Assembly (NCBI RefSeq): GCF_001995215.1
Contig: NZ_MUXN01000015.1
Location: 124,001-188,000 of the forward strand
Direction: 5' to 3'
Source of the DNA: Amycolatopsis azurea DSM 43854
Lineage (GTDB): Bacteria > Actinomycetota > Actinomycetes > Mycobacteriales > Pseudonocardiaceae
DNA length: 64,000 nt
The notes under the pieces were generated by a model. It was not told where the DNA came from, ran no database searches, and was given only the letters and a program-made list of their open reading frames with translations. This document shows positions 18,401 to 30,400 of the stretch, piece by piece. The position numbers and the translations under genes are program-made. Position 1 is the stretch's first letter. Every line of letters starts with the position of its first letter.

Positions 18401-21400
18401 TCGACCAACCACCTGGCCAGCCGATTCGCCCGCGCGTTGAACTCGACATACGAAAGCTCCATGCCCTCGAACACCACAGCAGGAGCATCCGGAGCCCGCG
18501 AAACCTGCGCCTCGAACAACTCCGGCAACGTCACCACCGGAACCTCGTGCGCCGTCTCGTTCCATCGGTCGAGCAGCGCGCGCTCGTTCTCGCCGAGGAC
18601 CTCGAACGCGCCGACCGGGAGCGCGGGATCTGCGGCCACCTGCTCCAGCACGGAGACCAAGCGCCGCGCGAACCCTTCGGCCGTCTCGTGATCGAACAGG
18701 TCGGCGCTGTACTCGATCGCGCCCGAGATCCCGTCGGCGTTCTCCAGGAACCCGAATTCGAGATCGAACTTGGCGACCCCCTGCGCGAGGTCCTCCCGCT
18801 CGGCACGCAGGCCGGGCAGCGTCAGCCCGTCGCCGGGTTCGGGCAGGTAGACCACCATCGTCTGGAACAACGGATGCCTGGCCAGCGAGCGCTCCGGGTT
18901 GACCGCGTCGACCAGCCGCTCGAACGGCAGGTCCTGGTGTTCGAAGGCGGCGAGGTCCGTCGCCCGCACCCGTGAGAGCAGCTCGGCGAACGCCGGATCG
19001 CCGGACAGGTCGGTGCGCAGGACGAGCGAGTTCACGAAGAAGCCGACCAGCGGCTCCAGCCGTTCGTCGGCGCGGCCGGAACTCGGCGCGCCGAGCGGGA
19101 TGTCGTCCCCGGCCCCGAGCCGGTGCAGCAGCACCGCGACCGCGGCCTGCGCCAGCATGAACATGCTGACGTCGTGCCGCCGCGCGATCTCGCGCACACG
19201 TCCGGTCAGCCCTGCGTCGATCGGGAAGGTGACGAGACCACCGCGGTGGCTCGACTCGGCCGGACGTGGCCGGTCCGCTGGCAGGGCCAGCTCGTCCGGC
19301 AGGCCCGCCAGGGCTTCCTGCCAGAAGTCGATATGCCCGGAAGCCGTCGAACCGAGCAGTTCCCGTTGCCACAAGGCGTAATCCGCGTACTGGACCGGCA
19401 TAGCAGTCCACTGTGGATCGCGACCAGCGAGGCGTGCTGAGTACGCCGCCGCGAGATCGGCCATCAGCGGTCCCTGCGAGCCTTCGTCCGTGGCGACGTG
19501 ATGCAGCACCAGCAGGAGGACGTGTTCACGCGGCGACACGGCGAAGACCTTGGCCCGGATCGGGAGTTCCTCGTCGAGGGCGAATCCGCGACCGGCTTCG
19601 GCGGACAGCTGCGCCGTCAGATCCCCGGCCTCGGTGAACACGACGTCCGGGCGCGCGTCGGTGAGGATCCGCTGCGTGACGACGTCGCCTTCCTCGACGA
19701 ACACGGTCCGGAGGGTTTCGTGCCGCTCGACGACGTCGCCGATCGCCGCACGCAGCGCGTCCGCGTCCAGTTCGCCGTGCAGGCGCCAGGCGAGCGGGAT
19801 GTTGTAGGTGGGCGTGACGCCTTCGAGCCGGTACAGGAACCACAAGCGTTGCTGCGCGGGCGAAAGCGGCAGCACGCCGGGCCGGTTCCCGGCGCTCAGG
19901 ACCGGCTGGGCCGACGGTTCCGCGAGCCTTTCGGCCAGCGCCGCGACAGTCGGGGCGTCGAAGACGTCGCGGACCGACACGGTGGCGTCCAGGCTCGCCG
20001 AGATCCGGCTGACCAGCCGCATCACCAGCAGCGAATGCCCGCCGAGGGTGAAGAACCCGTCGTCGATCCCGACTCGCTCGACTCCGAGCACGTCGGCGAA
20101 CAACGCGCACAAAGCTTCTTCGCGCGAGTTCCGGGGCTCGCGGCCTTCGGTGCTCGCGAACTCGGGCGCGGGCAAGGCCTTGCGGTCGAGTTTGCCGTTC
20201 GGGGTCAGCGGGATCTCGTCGAGCGTCACGAACGCCGACGGCACCATATGCTCGGGCAGCTTCGCGGCCACCGCTTCCCGCAGTCCGTCATCGGAGCCGA
20301 CGATGTAGGCGACCAGCCGCTCTTCGCGAGCGACGACCACGGCGCGCGTGACGGACGCCGACGCGGTCAGGGCCGCCTCGACCTCGCCGAGTTCGACCCG
20401 GAAGCCACGGATCTTGACCTGGTCGTCGACGCGGCCCAGGAACTCCAGCACGCCATTGTCCGACCAGCGCGCGAGGTCCCCGGTGCGGTACATCCGGCTC
20501 CCCGCCGCACCGAACGGATCGGCGACGAACCGCTCAGCCGTCAGCCCCGACCGGGCGAGGTACCCGCGCGCCAACTGGACACCGGCGAGGTACAGCTCGC
20601 CCGGAACACCCGGCGGGACCGGCCGGAGCCGGGCGTCCAGCACGTACGTCCGCGTGTTCCACACCGGGCGCCCGATCGGGACGGACGGAGTCGTTTCGGC
20701 ACCGGCCCGCCACGCCGTCACGTCGACGGACGCCTCGGTCGGGCCGTAGAGGTTGTACAGCGGGACGTCGACGCGGGCGGCCAGTTCGGACGGCAGTGCC
20801 TCACCGCTGCAGATCACGCGGCGCAACCCTGTGCAGTCCGCGGTCTCCAGGAACAGGGCGAGCATCGACGGGACGAAGTGGACGGTGGTGATCCCGGCCG
20901 TGCGGATCAGCTCCGCGAGGTACTCCGGATCCTTGTGGCCTTCAGGCTTGGCGACCACGAGAGTGGCGCCGGTGATCAGCGGCCAAAAGAACTCCCACAC
21001 CGACACGTCGAAACTCGACGGCGTCTTCTGCAACACCCGATCATCAGCCGTCAAACCGTACTCGTCCTGCATCCACAGCAACCGGTTCACGATGCCCGCA
21101 TGAGGCACCACGACACCCTTGGGCCGCCCGGTCGAACCCGACGTGTAGATCACATACGCGGGCGACGACGGATCCACCACCCGGCCCAGATTCTCGTCGG
21201 AGTAGCCGTCCAAGTCAGGCAATTCGTCGAGCACAACAGCGGGAGCGGCGTCTTCGAGCATGAAGGCGACGCGATCCGCCGGGTAGTCGCGGTCGACCGG
21301 CAGGTAAGCCCCGCCGGCCTTGTGGACGGCGTAGAGAGCGACGACCAGGTCGAGTGACCGCGGCAGCGACACCGCCACCACCGACTCCGCACCCACTCCC

Positions 21401-24400
21401 TGCTCGACCAACCACCTGGCCAGCCGATTCGCCCGCGCGTTGAACTCGACATACGAAAGCTCCATGCCCTCGAACACCACAGCAGGAGCATCCGGCGTCC
21501 GCGACACCTGCGCCTCGAACAACTCCGGCAACGTCACCACCGGAACCTCGTGCGCCGTCTCGTTCCATCGGTCGAGCAGCGCGAGTTCGTCGCCGATGAG
21601 GACGTCGAGCAGGGCGACCGGCCGGTCCGGCTCGGCGGTGACCTGCTCCAGCAGGGACGTGAGCCGGGTCAGCAACCGTTCGGCCGTACCCGCGTCGGCG
21701 AGGTCCTCGGCGTACTCCAGCATCAGCGTGGCGGTGTCCCCGTCGTCGACCATCGTGAAGTGCAGGTCGAACTTCGCCATGCCGGTGTCCATCTCGAACC
21801 ACTCGGCGGGCAGGCCGAGCACGTCCTGGGCATCGGACTGCCGGTGGTAGCCGACCATCACCTGGAACAGCGGGGTGCGCCCCGGCACCCGGGGCGGGTT
21901 CAGCTCCTCGACGACGCGCTCGAACGGCAGGTCACCGTGGGAGAACGCGGCCAGATCGGCCTCGCGCACCCTGTCCAGCAACGCGGCGAACGTCGGCTCA
22001 CCGGACAGATCGGTCCGCAGCACCAGCGTGTTCACGAAGAACCCGACGAGATCATCGAGCGCCGCGTCGGTGCGCCCGGCGATAGGGGCGCCCAGCGGGA
22101 TGTCGTCCCCGGCGCCAGTCCGGTGCAGCAACGCGGCAACGGCCGCCTGGAGCACCATGAACGGGCTCGCTCCCGCCTTCGCCGCCAGGTCGCGCACGGC
22201 GGCCGACAGCTCTCCGGACAGCGGGGACTTCACCTTTCCGCCTCTGCCGGTCGGCCGGAGCGGACGCGGACGGTCCAGCGGCAACGTCAGCTCGTCGGGC
22301 GCACCACGCAAGACGTCGGCCCAGAAGGTGACCTGATCGGCGCCATACTGGTCGAGGAAGTCCTTCTGCCACAGCGCGAAGTCGGCGTACTGCACCGGAA
22401 GGTCCGTCCACACGGGACTCCCCCCGCCGAGGCGGGCTTGATACGCCGAGGCCAGGTCGCCCAGGAACGGGCGGTCGGACCATTCGTCGGTCGCGCTGTG
22501 GTGCAGGACGACCGAGATCACCTGGTCACCGTCGCCGAGCCGCAGGACCCGCAGCCGCACCGGGATCTCCCGCGCCAGGTCGAACGGTGTCCGCGACAGT
22601 TCAGCGATCCGGGCGTCCAACCCGGCCTCGTCGCACTCCTCGACGGCGAACGGGATCTCCGGCGCGTCGAGAACGCGCTGGTACGGCTCGCCGTCGTGCT
22701 CGGCGAACACCGTCCGCAGGACCTCGTGCCTGCCGAGGACGTCGCCCAAGGCGGCACGCAGGGCTTCGAGGTCCAAATGCCCGCGCAACCGGAAGGTCAG
22801 CGGGAAGTTGTAGGCGACCGCGTTCGTATCCATCCGGTCAACGAGCCAGAGGCTGCGCTGGGCGGCCGAAAGCGGGATCCGTTCAGGACGTTCGACGCGG
22901 ACCACCGGCGGCCGCGCGGGTTCGCCGCCGCCCGCGCGAGCAGCCAGTTCGGCGACCGTGGGCGCCTCGAACAGGTCACGGATGGCCAGTTCGGCGCCGA
23001 GCTCGGTCCGGGCCCGGCTGATGAGCCGGGTGGCGAGCAGCGAATGGCCGCCGAGATCGAAGAAGTTGTCCTCGACGCCGACACCGTCCAGCCCGAGGAC
23101 CTCGGCGAAGAGCGCGCACAGCGTCTCCTCCGCGGCGGTCTCGGCCGGACGGCTTTCCGCGAGCCGCACCGCTTGATCGGCTTCCGGCAGTGCCCGCGTG
23201 TTGAGCTTGCCGTTGTCGGTCAGCGGCAGGGCGCCCAGCGTGACGAACGCGGCCGGGACCATGTAGTCCGGCAGTTCCGTCTTGAGCCTGTCCCGCAGGC
23301 GTTGCACCAGTTCACCGCCACCGCGCGCGGCCGTCGGGCTCGTGGCGTACTTGGCCAGATTCGTACCGACCGAAACCGGCAGGTGCACCCCGGTGACCAG
23401 CGCGTCCGGCTGTCCCTTGTGGACGAAGACCGCCTCGAACGCGCCGTCGGCCGACCAGGTGCAGTACACCCGGAACCCGAGCCGGTCCCCGAGTTCGTGC
23501 ACGTCCTCCGGCTCGATCCCGGCAGGGGCGCGGAACAGGTCCAGCACGTCGATCAGTGGCGCCCCGGCGTCCAGCGCGCGGGTCGCCTCGACCTCGGCGA
23601 TCTGCCGGGCGTCCGGGATCCGGCTCACGCGCAGCGTTTCCGCGCCGGTGAGCTGCTCCTCCAACGCGGTGAGGGAGCCGATCTCGTCCCACGACAGGCG
23701 CGGCGCCTGCGCGACGGACAGGGTTCCGGCCGGCTCCTTCACCAGAACCGCGTCGTAGCGGTACCGGCTCAGCTCGTTGTGCAGCCGGGCCCGTTTGATC
23801 CGGACCTGCGCGGCGACGTCCGGAAGCCGCCGCGCGAGCGCGGTGAAGTAGTCCGGGTCGATCAGGAGTTCCTTCTCGAGCGCGGCCCCACGTTCGATCG
23901 CCCGCCGCACCTGGGCGACGTCGGAGGTCGCGTCGGCGCGGGTCAGCTGGATCGCGGTGTGGAAGGCGCGGGCGAGCCGCAGGTTCCGGACGTCGCCGAC
24001 GAACAGCGCGCCGCCGGGCGCGAGCAGGCCGATCGCCTTCGTGACGACGTCGGTCAGGTAGTCGACGCTCGGGAAGTACTGGACGACCGAGTTGATCACG
24101 ATCGTGTCGAACCGTCCGGCGGGCAGGCCGTCGAACACGTGCGCTGGCTGGGCGCGCAGGTTCACTTTGGCCGCCAGCTCCGGATCCTGCTCCAGCTCGC
24201 GGTTCAGCTTCGCGATCACCGGCGCGGCGAGGTCGGTGCCCCAGTACTCCCGGGCCAGCGGCGCGATCTGCCCCATCAGCAGACCGGTGCCGACGCCGAT
24301 CTCCAGTACTCGTTCCGGCTTCAGCTTGGCGATCCGGTCGACGGTCGCCTGTCGCCATTCCCGCATGTGCTCCAGCGGGATCGGGTCGCCGTCGTAGCTG

Positions 24401-27400
24401 GAGTCCCAGCCCGCGAAGTCCTCGGTGAACAGCGCAGTCGGGATCTCGGTGTACTCATCGGAGTAGATCTGCCGCCACTCGCCGACCTGGTCGGCCTCCG
24501 CCTCGGCGCGCGCGTCCCCGCTCAGTTCGGCCGGGACGACGTACCCGATGAGCCGTTGCAGCCCGGGAGCCGACGGGTCGGGCCGCGCGATGACGGCGGC
24601 CTGCGCGACCTCCGGGTACCGGCTGAGCGCGGTCTCGATCTCGCCGAGTTCGACGCGGTAGCCGCGGATCTTGACCTGGTCGTCGGTGCGGCCGAGGAAG
24701 TCGAGGTTCCCGTCCGCGCGGCGGCGCACCAGGTCACCGGTGCGGTACATGCGCCCACCCCCGGGGACGAACGGGTCGGCGACGAACCGTTCCGCGGTCA
24801 GGCCGGGACGGCCGAGGTAACCGCGGGCCAGCCCTTCACCGGCGATGTAGAGCTCTCCGGCGACGCCGTCGCGGACCGGGCGGAGCCAGGCGTCCACGAT
24901 GTAGGCGCGGGTGTTCCAGATCGGCTTGCCGACGGTCGGGGTGTCGCTGTCGGTCGTGCCGCCGCCGAGGGTGTTGATCGTGTACTCGGTGGGGCCGTAC
25001 AGGTTGTAGCCGTAGGTGCCGTCGGTGTCCCGCAGCCGGTTCCACACCGACTCCGACACCGCCTCGCCGCCGAGCAGGACGAGCGCGGGCCGGTGCCCCT
25101 CCAGCAGCCCTTCCTCGATCAGCAGATGCGCGTACGTCGGCGTCACGTTGACGACGTCGACCTCGTGCTCGTCGCAGTACGCCACGAGCGCCCGCGCGTC
25201 GCGCCGCAGTTCCTCGTCGCAGACGTGGACCTCGTGCCCCTCGACGAGCCACAGCAGCTCCTCCCAGGACATGTCGAAGGCGAACGACACGGTGTGCGCG
25301 ATCCGCAGCCGCCGTCCGCCCGCCGACGCGATGGCCGGGGCGAAGATCGCGCCCTGATGGTTGAGCTGCATGTTCGTCAGGCCGCGGTACGGCGTGACGA
25401 CACCCTTGGGTTTGCCCGTCGAGCCCGACGTGTAGATGACGTAGGCCGGGTGTTCCAGGCGGTCCGCGCGGCCTCGCGCGAACAGCGGGCGTTCGGCGTC
25501 GGAGATCGGGCCGCCGCCGAACGCCCTGTCTTCGTGATCGTCGACGAGCACCCGCGGCGTGGCGTCGGGCAGTGTCGCCGATACGTCCTTTGTGGACACC
25601 AGGCACAACGGCCCGGCGTCCTCCAGCATCACCGCGAGCCTCTCGGCCGGGTAGTCGAGTTCCAGGGGCAGATACGCGGCACCGGTCCGCAGCACGGCGA
25701 ACAGCGCGACGACCATGTCGATCGACCGCGGCAGGCCGAGCGCGATCACCTGCTCCGGCGCGGCACCCTTCGCCAGCAGCAGCCGGGCCATCCGGTTGAT
25801 CCGGGCGTCGAGCTCGGCATAGGTCAGTTGCTCTTCGCCGAACACCACGGCCGTCGCGTCGGGCGTCCGGTTCGCCTGGGTGGCGAGCAGGTCCGCGATC
25901 GTGTCCTCGACGACCGGGTGCTCGGCCTCGGCCCAACCCGCCTCCAGCGCGGCACGGTCCTCAGTGGACACCGTCGCGAGCGCGGCGACCGGTTTCGCCG
26001 GATCGTCGACGATCTGCGTGACCAGTGACGTGAACCGCCCCAGCACGGACGCGGCCTCGGCGGCGTCGATCACGTCGTCCCGGTACGACAGCGTGATGCG
26101 AATTTCCTCGCCCGGCGTCACCACGAGCGTCAGCGGGTAGTGCGTCGCGTCGATGTTGAGCAGGTCGGTGATGCCGTGCCGGTGGCGGAGGCCGTCACGC
26201 CGTTCGTCGCCGTCCGCGTTGCGCAGCACGAAGAGCGTGTCGAACAGGACGCGATGCCCGGCCTCCCGTTGCAGGACACCGAGGCTCATGAATTCGTACG
26301 GGGTCAGGTCCATCCGCTCGGACTGCAAGCGCCGCACCAGGTCCAGGACGGACTCTGCCGCGTCGAGCCGCACCCGCGCGGGCACGGTGTTGAGGAACAG
26401 GCCGATGGTGTTCTCGATCTCGGGCACGGCGGCGGGCCTGCCCGCGACAGCGGCGCCGAACACGACGTCCTGCCGTCCGGTCATGGTCGACAGGACCAGG
26501 CCCCAGGCGGCGTTGAGCACGGAGTTGACGGTCAGGCCGTGGCGGCGGGCCTGCTCGCGCAGTTTTCGGCTGAGGCCGCCGGGCAGCACGGTGTCCAGGT
26601 TGACCGGCGTCGCGGGGACCAGGTCGCGGCCTTCCGGTCCGATGACCGTCGGTTCCGCGAGACCGGACAGCGCCTCGCGCCACGCTTCCGTCGCGGCCTC
26701 GATGTCCTGCCGGTCCAGCCAGCGCAGGAAGTCCACATAGGACCCGGAGGCGGGAAGCGTCCGGTCGTCACCGTCGAGGTCGTAGAGCGCGAACAGCTGC
26801 TCGATGAACAGCCAGGCGGACCAGCCGTCCCAGAGCAGCAGGTGCCGGTTCAGCACCACGCGGTCGCGCCCGTCCCCGAGCCGGACCAGTTTCAGCCGGA
26901 ACAGCGGCGGGGCGCCGAGGTCGAACCGTGTGGCCCGGTCCTCGGCCATCAGCTCGTCGAGCCTGGCCTGCCGCTCGTCCTCGGGCAGCGTCGAGAGATC
27001 CACTTCGGACAGTGGGGGTTCGATCTCGGCCGCCACGAACTGGACCGGTCCTCGCAGCCCCTCGCTGGTGAAACCCGCCCCGAGGCTGGGGATCCGGCGG
27101 AGCAGCGCGGACACCGCCGCATGGAGCCGTTCGACGTCCAAGCGGTGATCGAAGTCGATCGCCTCCTGGATGGTGTAGATGTCCACCCGGTCGGAGTTGT
27201 AGCTGGAGTGGAAGAACAGGCCTTCCTGAAGTGGCGACAGCGGCCAGACGTCGGCGACCGGCGCCGAGCTGAACCGCTCGACGCGGGCGATCTCCTCCTG
27301 GGTCAGCGACACCAGTTCGAGGTCGGACGTCGTGAGCCCCACCCGGGCGTCGGTGTCCGCCGCCGCGAGGTCGCTCAACGCCGCGGCCCAGCGGTCGGCG

Positions 27401-30400
27401 AGGTCCCCGGCCACGCCCGCGAACGTCGCCGTCAGCCTCGGTCCGTCCTCGGTGTCCTCGCAGGCGACCCCGATCCGCAGGACGTGGTCGCCTGCCGGGG
27501 GCACCGCCGCGTACCCGGCGACCTGCCACTCCCCCGGCCCTGCCGGGATCCGGCCGTCGTACCGCAGCGCGATCCGCGGCTTCGCGAGCCCGGCGAGCAG
27601 CGGGCCGGTCTGGACGTTGAGGTAACGCAGCGGACCGTAGCCCCCGGGTGTCTTCCGGACGGTCTCCTTGACGGCCTTGAGCATCGCGAGCGGGTCGCCG
27701 GTCGCGGTGATCCGCACCGGGCGGACCGAGGTCAGCGCACCGATGGTGTCCGCGGCGTCCACCCGACCGTGGAGGTCGACGAGAAGGTCTCCGTCGACGA
27801 CGGATTTCAGGGCGGCCAGGAGGACGTCGGTCACGTCCCCGTTCACGGCGGCGGGCAGCGGGCCGACGAGCGTCCGGGTGTCCTCGACTGACAGGGTGAT
27901 CCGGCGCAGGACTTCGCCGTCGGCCGGAATCTCGAACGCACCCGGTGCCAGGGTCCGGGCCCAGTGCTCGATCTCGCCGAGCAGCGCGGGATCCTGCGCC
28001 ACTTCGGCCACGCGACGTGCGATGGTCCGCAGTGAGGTCCGGACCGGCGTGAACACCGGCGGGTGGCCGCCGGTCACGGCTTCCCAGGCGATCACGAGGT
28101 CCGCCGCCAGCCTCGTCAGGCTCCGAACGTCCAGCAGGACCGGATGCGCGACCAGGAGCAGCCTGCCCGGGTCGTCGAACCAGACGGCTTGGAGCAGGTT
28201 GTCCGCCAGTCTGCCCGCCGCGTCCCGGTGTTCGTCCTCAAGGGACCCGGTCGCGTGACGCAGCAGGTCGACGGCCTGGACTATCCCTTGTGGACGGATT
28301 TCGAGCGACCACAGCACCGAAGCGACCCGCGACAGCTCGAGCCGCAGGCCGTCGTGGTGGTCGAGTACGAGTTGCAGGGCTGCGGCGAGGGTCTCGACGT
28401 CGGCCCCGGACGGCACGGTCAGCAGCACGGACTCCGGCCGCACCGTGTCGCCCAGTTCTCGGAGCCGGAGCATTTCGGGCAGGAGCGGGAGCGCGCCGAT
28501 GCCGTCGTCGACCACCGGCTCGGCAGGCGTGACGGAGGCGGCGAGCGCGGCCGGGGTACGGAGTTCGAAGACGTCCTTGGGGCTCAGTTCGAACCCGGCC
28601 CGCCGGGCGCGGCTCGACACTGCGATCGACGAGATGCTGTCGCCGCCCAGCAGGAAGAAGTCGCCGTGGGCGCCCACCGCGTCCAGTCCGAGGACGTCCG
28701 CGAAAATCCGCGCGAGGGCGCGTTCCCGGTCGTTCTCGGGCGTGGCGGCGGCCTGCTCGACCGCAGGCGCGGGCAGTGCCCGGACGTCGAGCTTTCCGCT
28801 GGGCGTCAACGGGAACTCGTCGAGCACCACGAACGAGGACGGGACCATCGGAGCGGGCAAGGCCTCGCTCACCCCGGCCCGCAGCCGCTCGGGATCCGCT
28901 CCACCGGCCACATAGCCGACGAGCGCGCCGTCCTTCGCCACGACCGCGGCGGCCGTGACCTCCGGCTGTGCGGCGAGGACCGCTTCGATCTCGCCGAGTT
29001 CGATCCGGTTGCCGCGGATCTTCACCTGACGGTCGGTGCGGCCGAGGTAGTCGATCTCGCCGTCGGCGCGACGCCGGACGAGGTCCCCGGTGCGGTACAA
29101 CCGCTGTCCGGGTTCGCCGAACGGGTCGGCGACGAAGCGTTCGGCGGTCAGACCGGGCCGCCCGTGGTAGCCGCGGGCCAGCTGGACACCGGCGAGATAC
29201 AGCTCGCCCGGCACGCCGTCGGGCACCGGGCGGAGGCAGCCGTCGAGGACGTGCGTCCGCGTGTTCCACACCGGACGTCCGATGGGGACTCCCGCGCCCT
29301 CGGCGCCGTCGGTGTCGAAGTAGGTCACGTCCACGGCGGCCTCGGTGGGACCGTAGAGGTTGTGCAGCGGGACGCCGGTGAGCGAACGCCAGCGCGCGGC
29401 GGTCTCGCCGGTCAGCGCCTCGCCGCTGGAGAAGACCCGGCGCAGGGAGCCGAGATCACCGGGGGCCGGCTCGCTGCCGAGGAACGCGGCGAGCATGGAC
29501 GGGACGAAGTGCAGGGTGGTGATCCCCCGCTCCCGGATCAGCCGCGCGAGATACGCGGGATCGCGGTGGCCGTCCGGTTCGGCCAGCACCACCGTCGCGC
29601 CTTCGCACAGCGCCCAGAAGAACTCCCACACGGACACGTCGAAGCTCGACGGCGTCTTCTGGAGCACGCGGTCCGAGGCCGTGAGCCGGTACTCGTGCTG
29701 CATCCACGCGAGCCGGTTGACGATCGCGCGATGCGTGACGGCCACACCCTTCGGCCGTCCGGTCGATCCCGACGTGTAGATCACGTACGCGGCGTTATCC
29801 GGCCCGGCGGCGACGCCTTGGACGTCTTCGACGGCGGCCTCGCCGGTCACGGAGACCTGCGTCAGCCCGGCGACGGAAGGAATCCGCGACGCCGTCCCGG
29901 GTTCGGAAAGCACGAGCCGGGCACCGGAGTCGGTGAGCATGAAGTCGAGCCGGTCCGCCGGATAGTCGAGGTCGATCGGCAGGTAGGCGGCCCCGGCCTG
30001 GTGGACGGCCAGCAGCGCGACCATCAACTCGACCGACCTCGGCACGGCGACGGCCACGATCTCGTCGGGACCGGCGCCGAGGAAACGCAGCCTGCGGGCC
30101 AGCCGCTCCGCCCGGGCGTCGAGGTCCGCATAGGACAGCTCGGTGTCCTTGAACACCACCGCGGTCGCGGACGGCGTCTTGGCGACCTGCTCGGCGAAGG
30201 CCTCGGCCAGCGTCCGCTCGGGCACCGGATGCGCGGTCGCGTTGAGCTCCGCCAGGCGGCCGCGTTCGGCGGGCGAGAGCAGGTCGACGGCGGCGACCGG
30301 CAGGCCGGGATTCGCCGTCAGCGTCTCCAGCAGCCGCGCGAAGCGTTCCGCGAGGTGTCCGGCCGCGACCGCGTCGATCCGGGCGGCGTCGAATTTGAGG

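Larger units (their letters stand above)
16852..19887 (-). other. NRPS module 5: C - A(Ser) - T
   Basis: Residues 4929-5940. C is of the PLSPAQQRLWF type with HHVATDE at His5057. The A pocket DVWHLSLVD predicts serine. T has GGDS at Ser5874, the form usually followed by an epimerase, yet none is present. It shares near-identical DNA blocks with module 4 at a constant 3003-base offset. Confidence 0.87.
19888..22896 (-). other. NRPS module 4: C - A(Ser) - T
   Basis: Residues 3926-4928. The C domain is of the PLSAAQRSLW type with HHSATDE at His4057. The A domain pocket DVWHISLVD predicts serine. T has GGHS at Ser4880. Parts of its A domain are almost identical at DNA level to module 5 (see repeats at 20951 and 21364), pointing to recent duplication or gene conversion. 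Confidence 0.87.

Noticed and set aside
21550..26028. A 1492-codon open frame on the + strand opposite the NRPS
   Set aside because: It is a GC-driven antisense shadow: residues are mostly Arg, Gly, Asp, Val and His with no domain pattern, and the minus strand carries clear NRPS motifs throughout.
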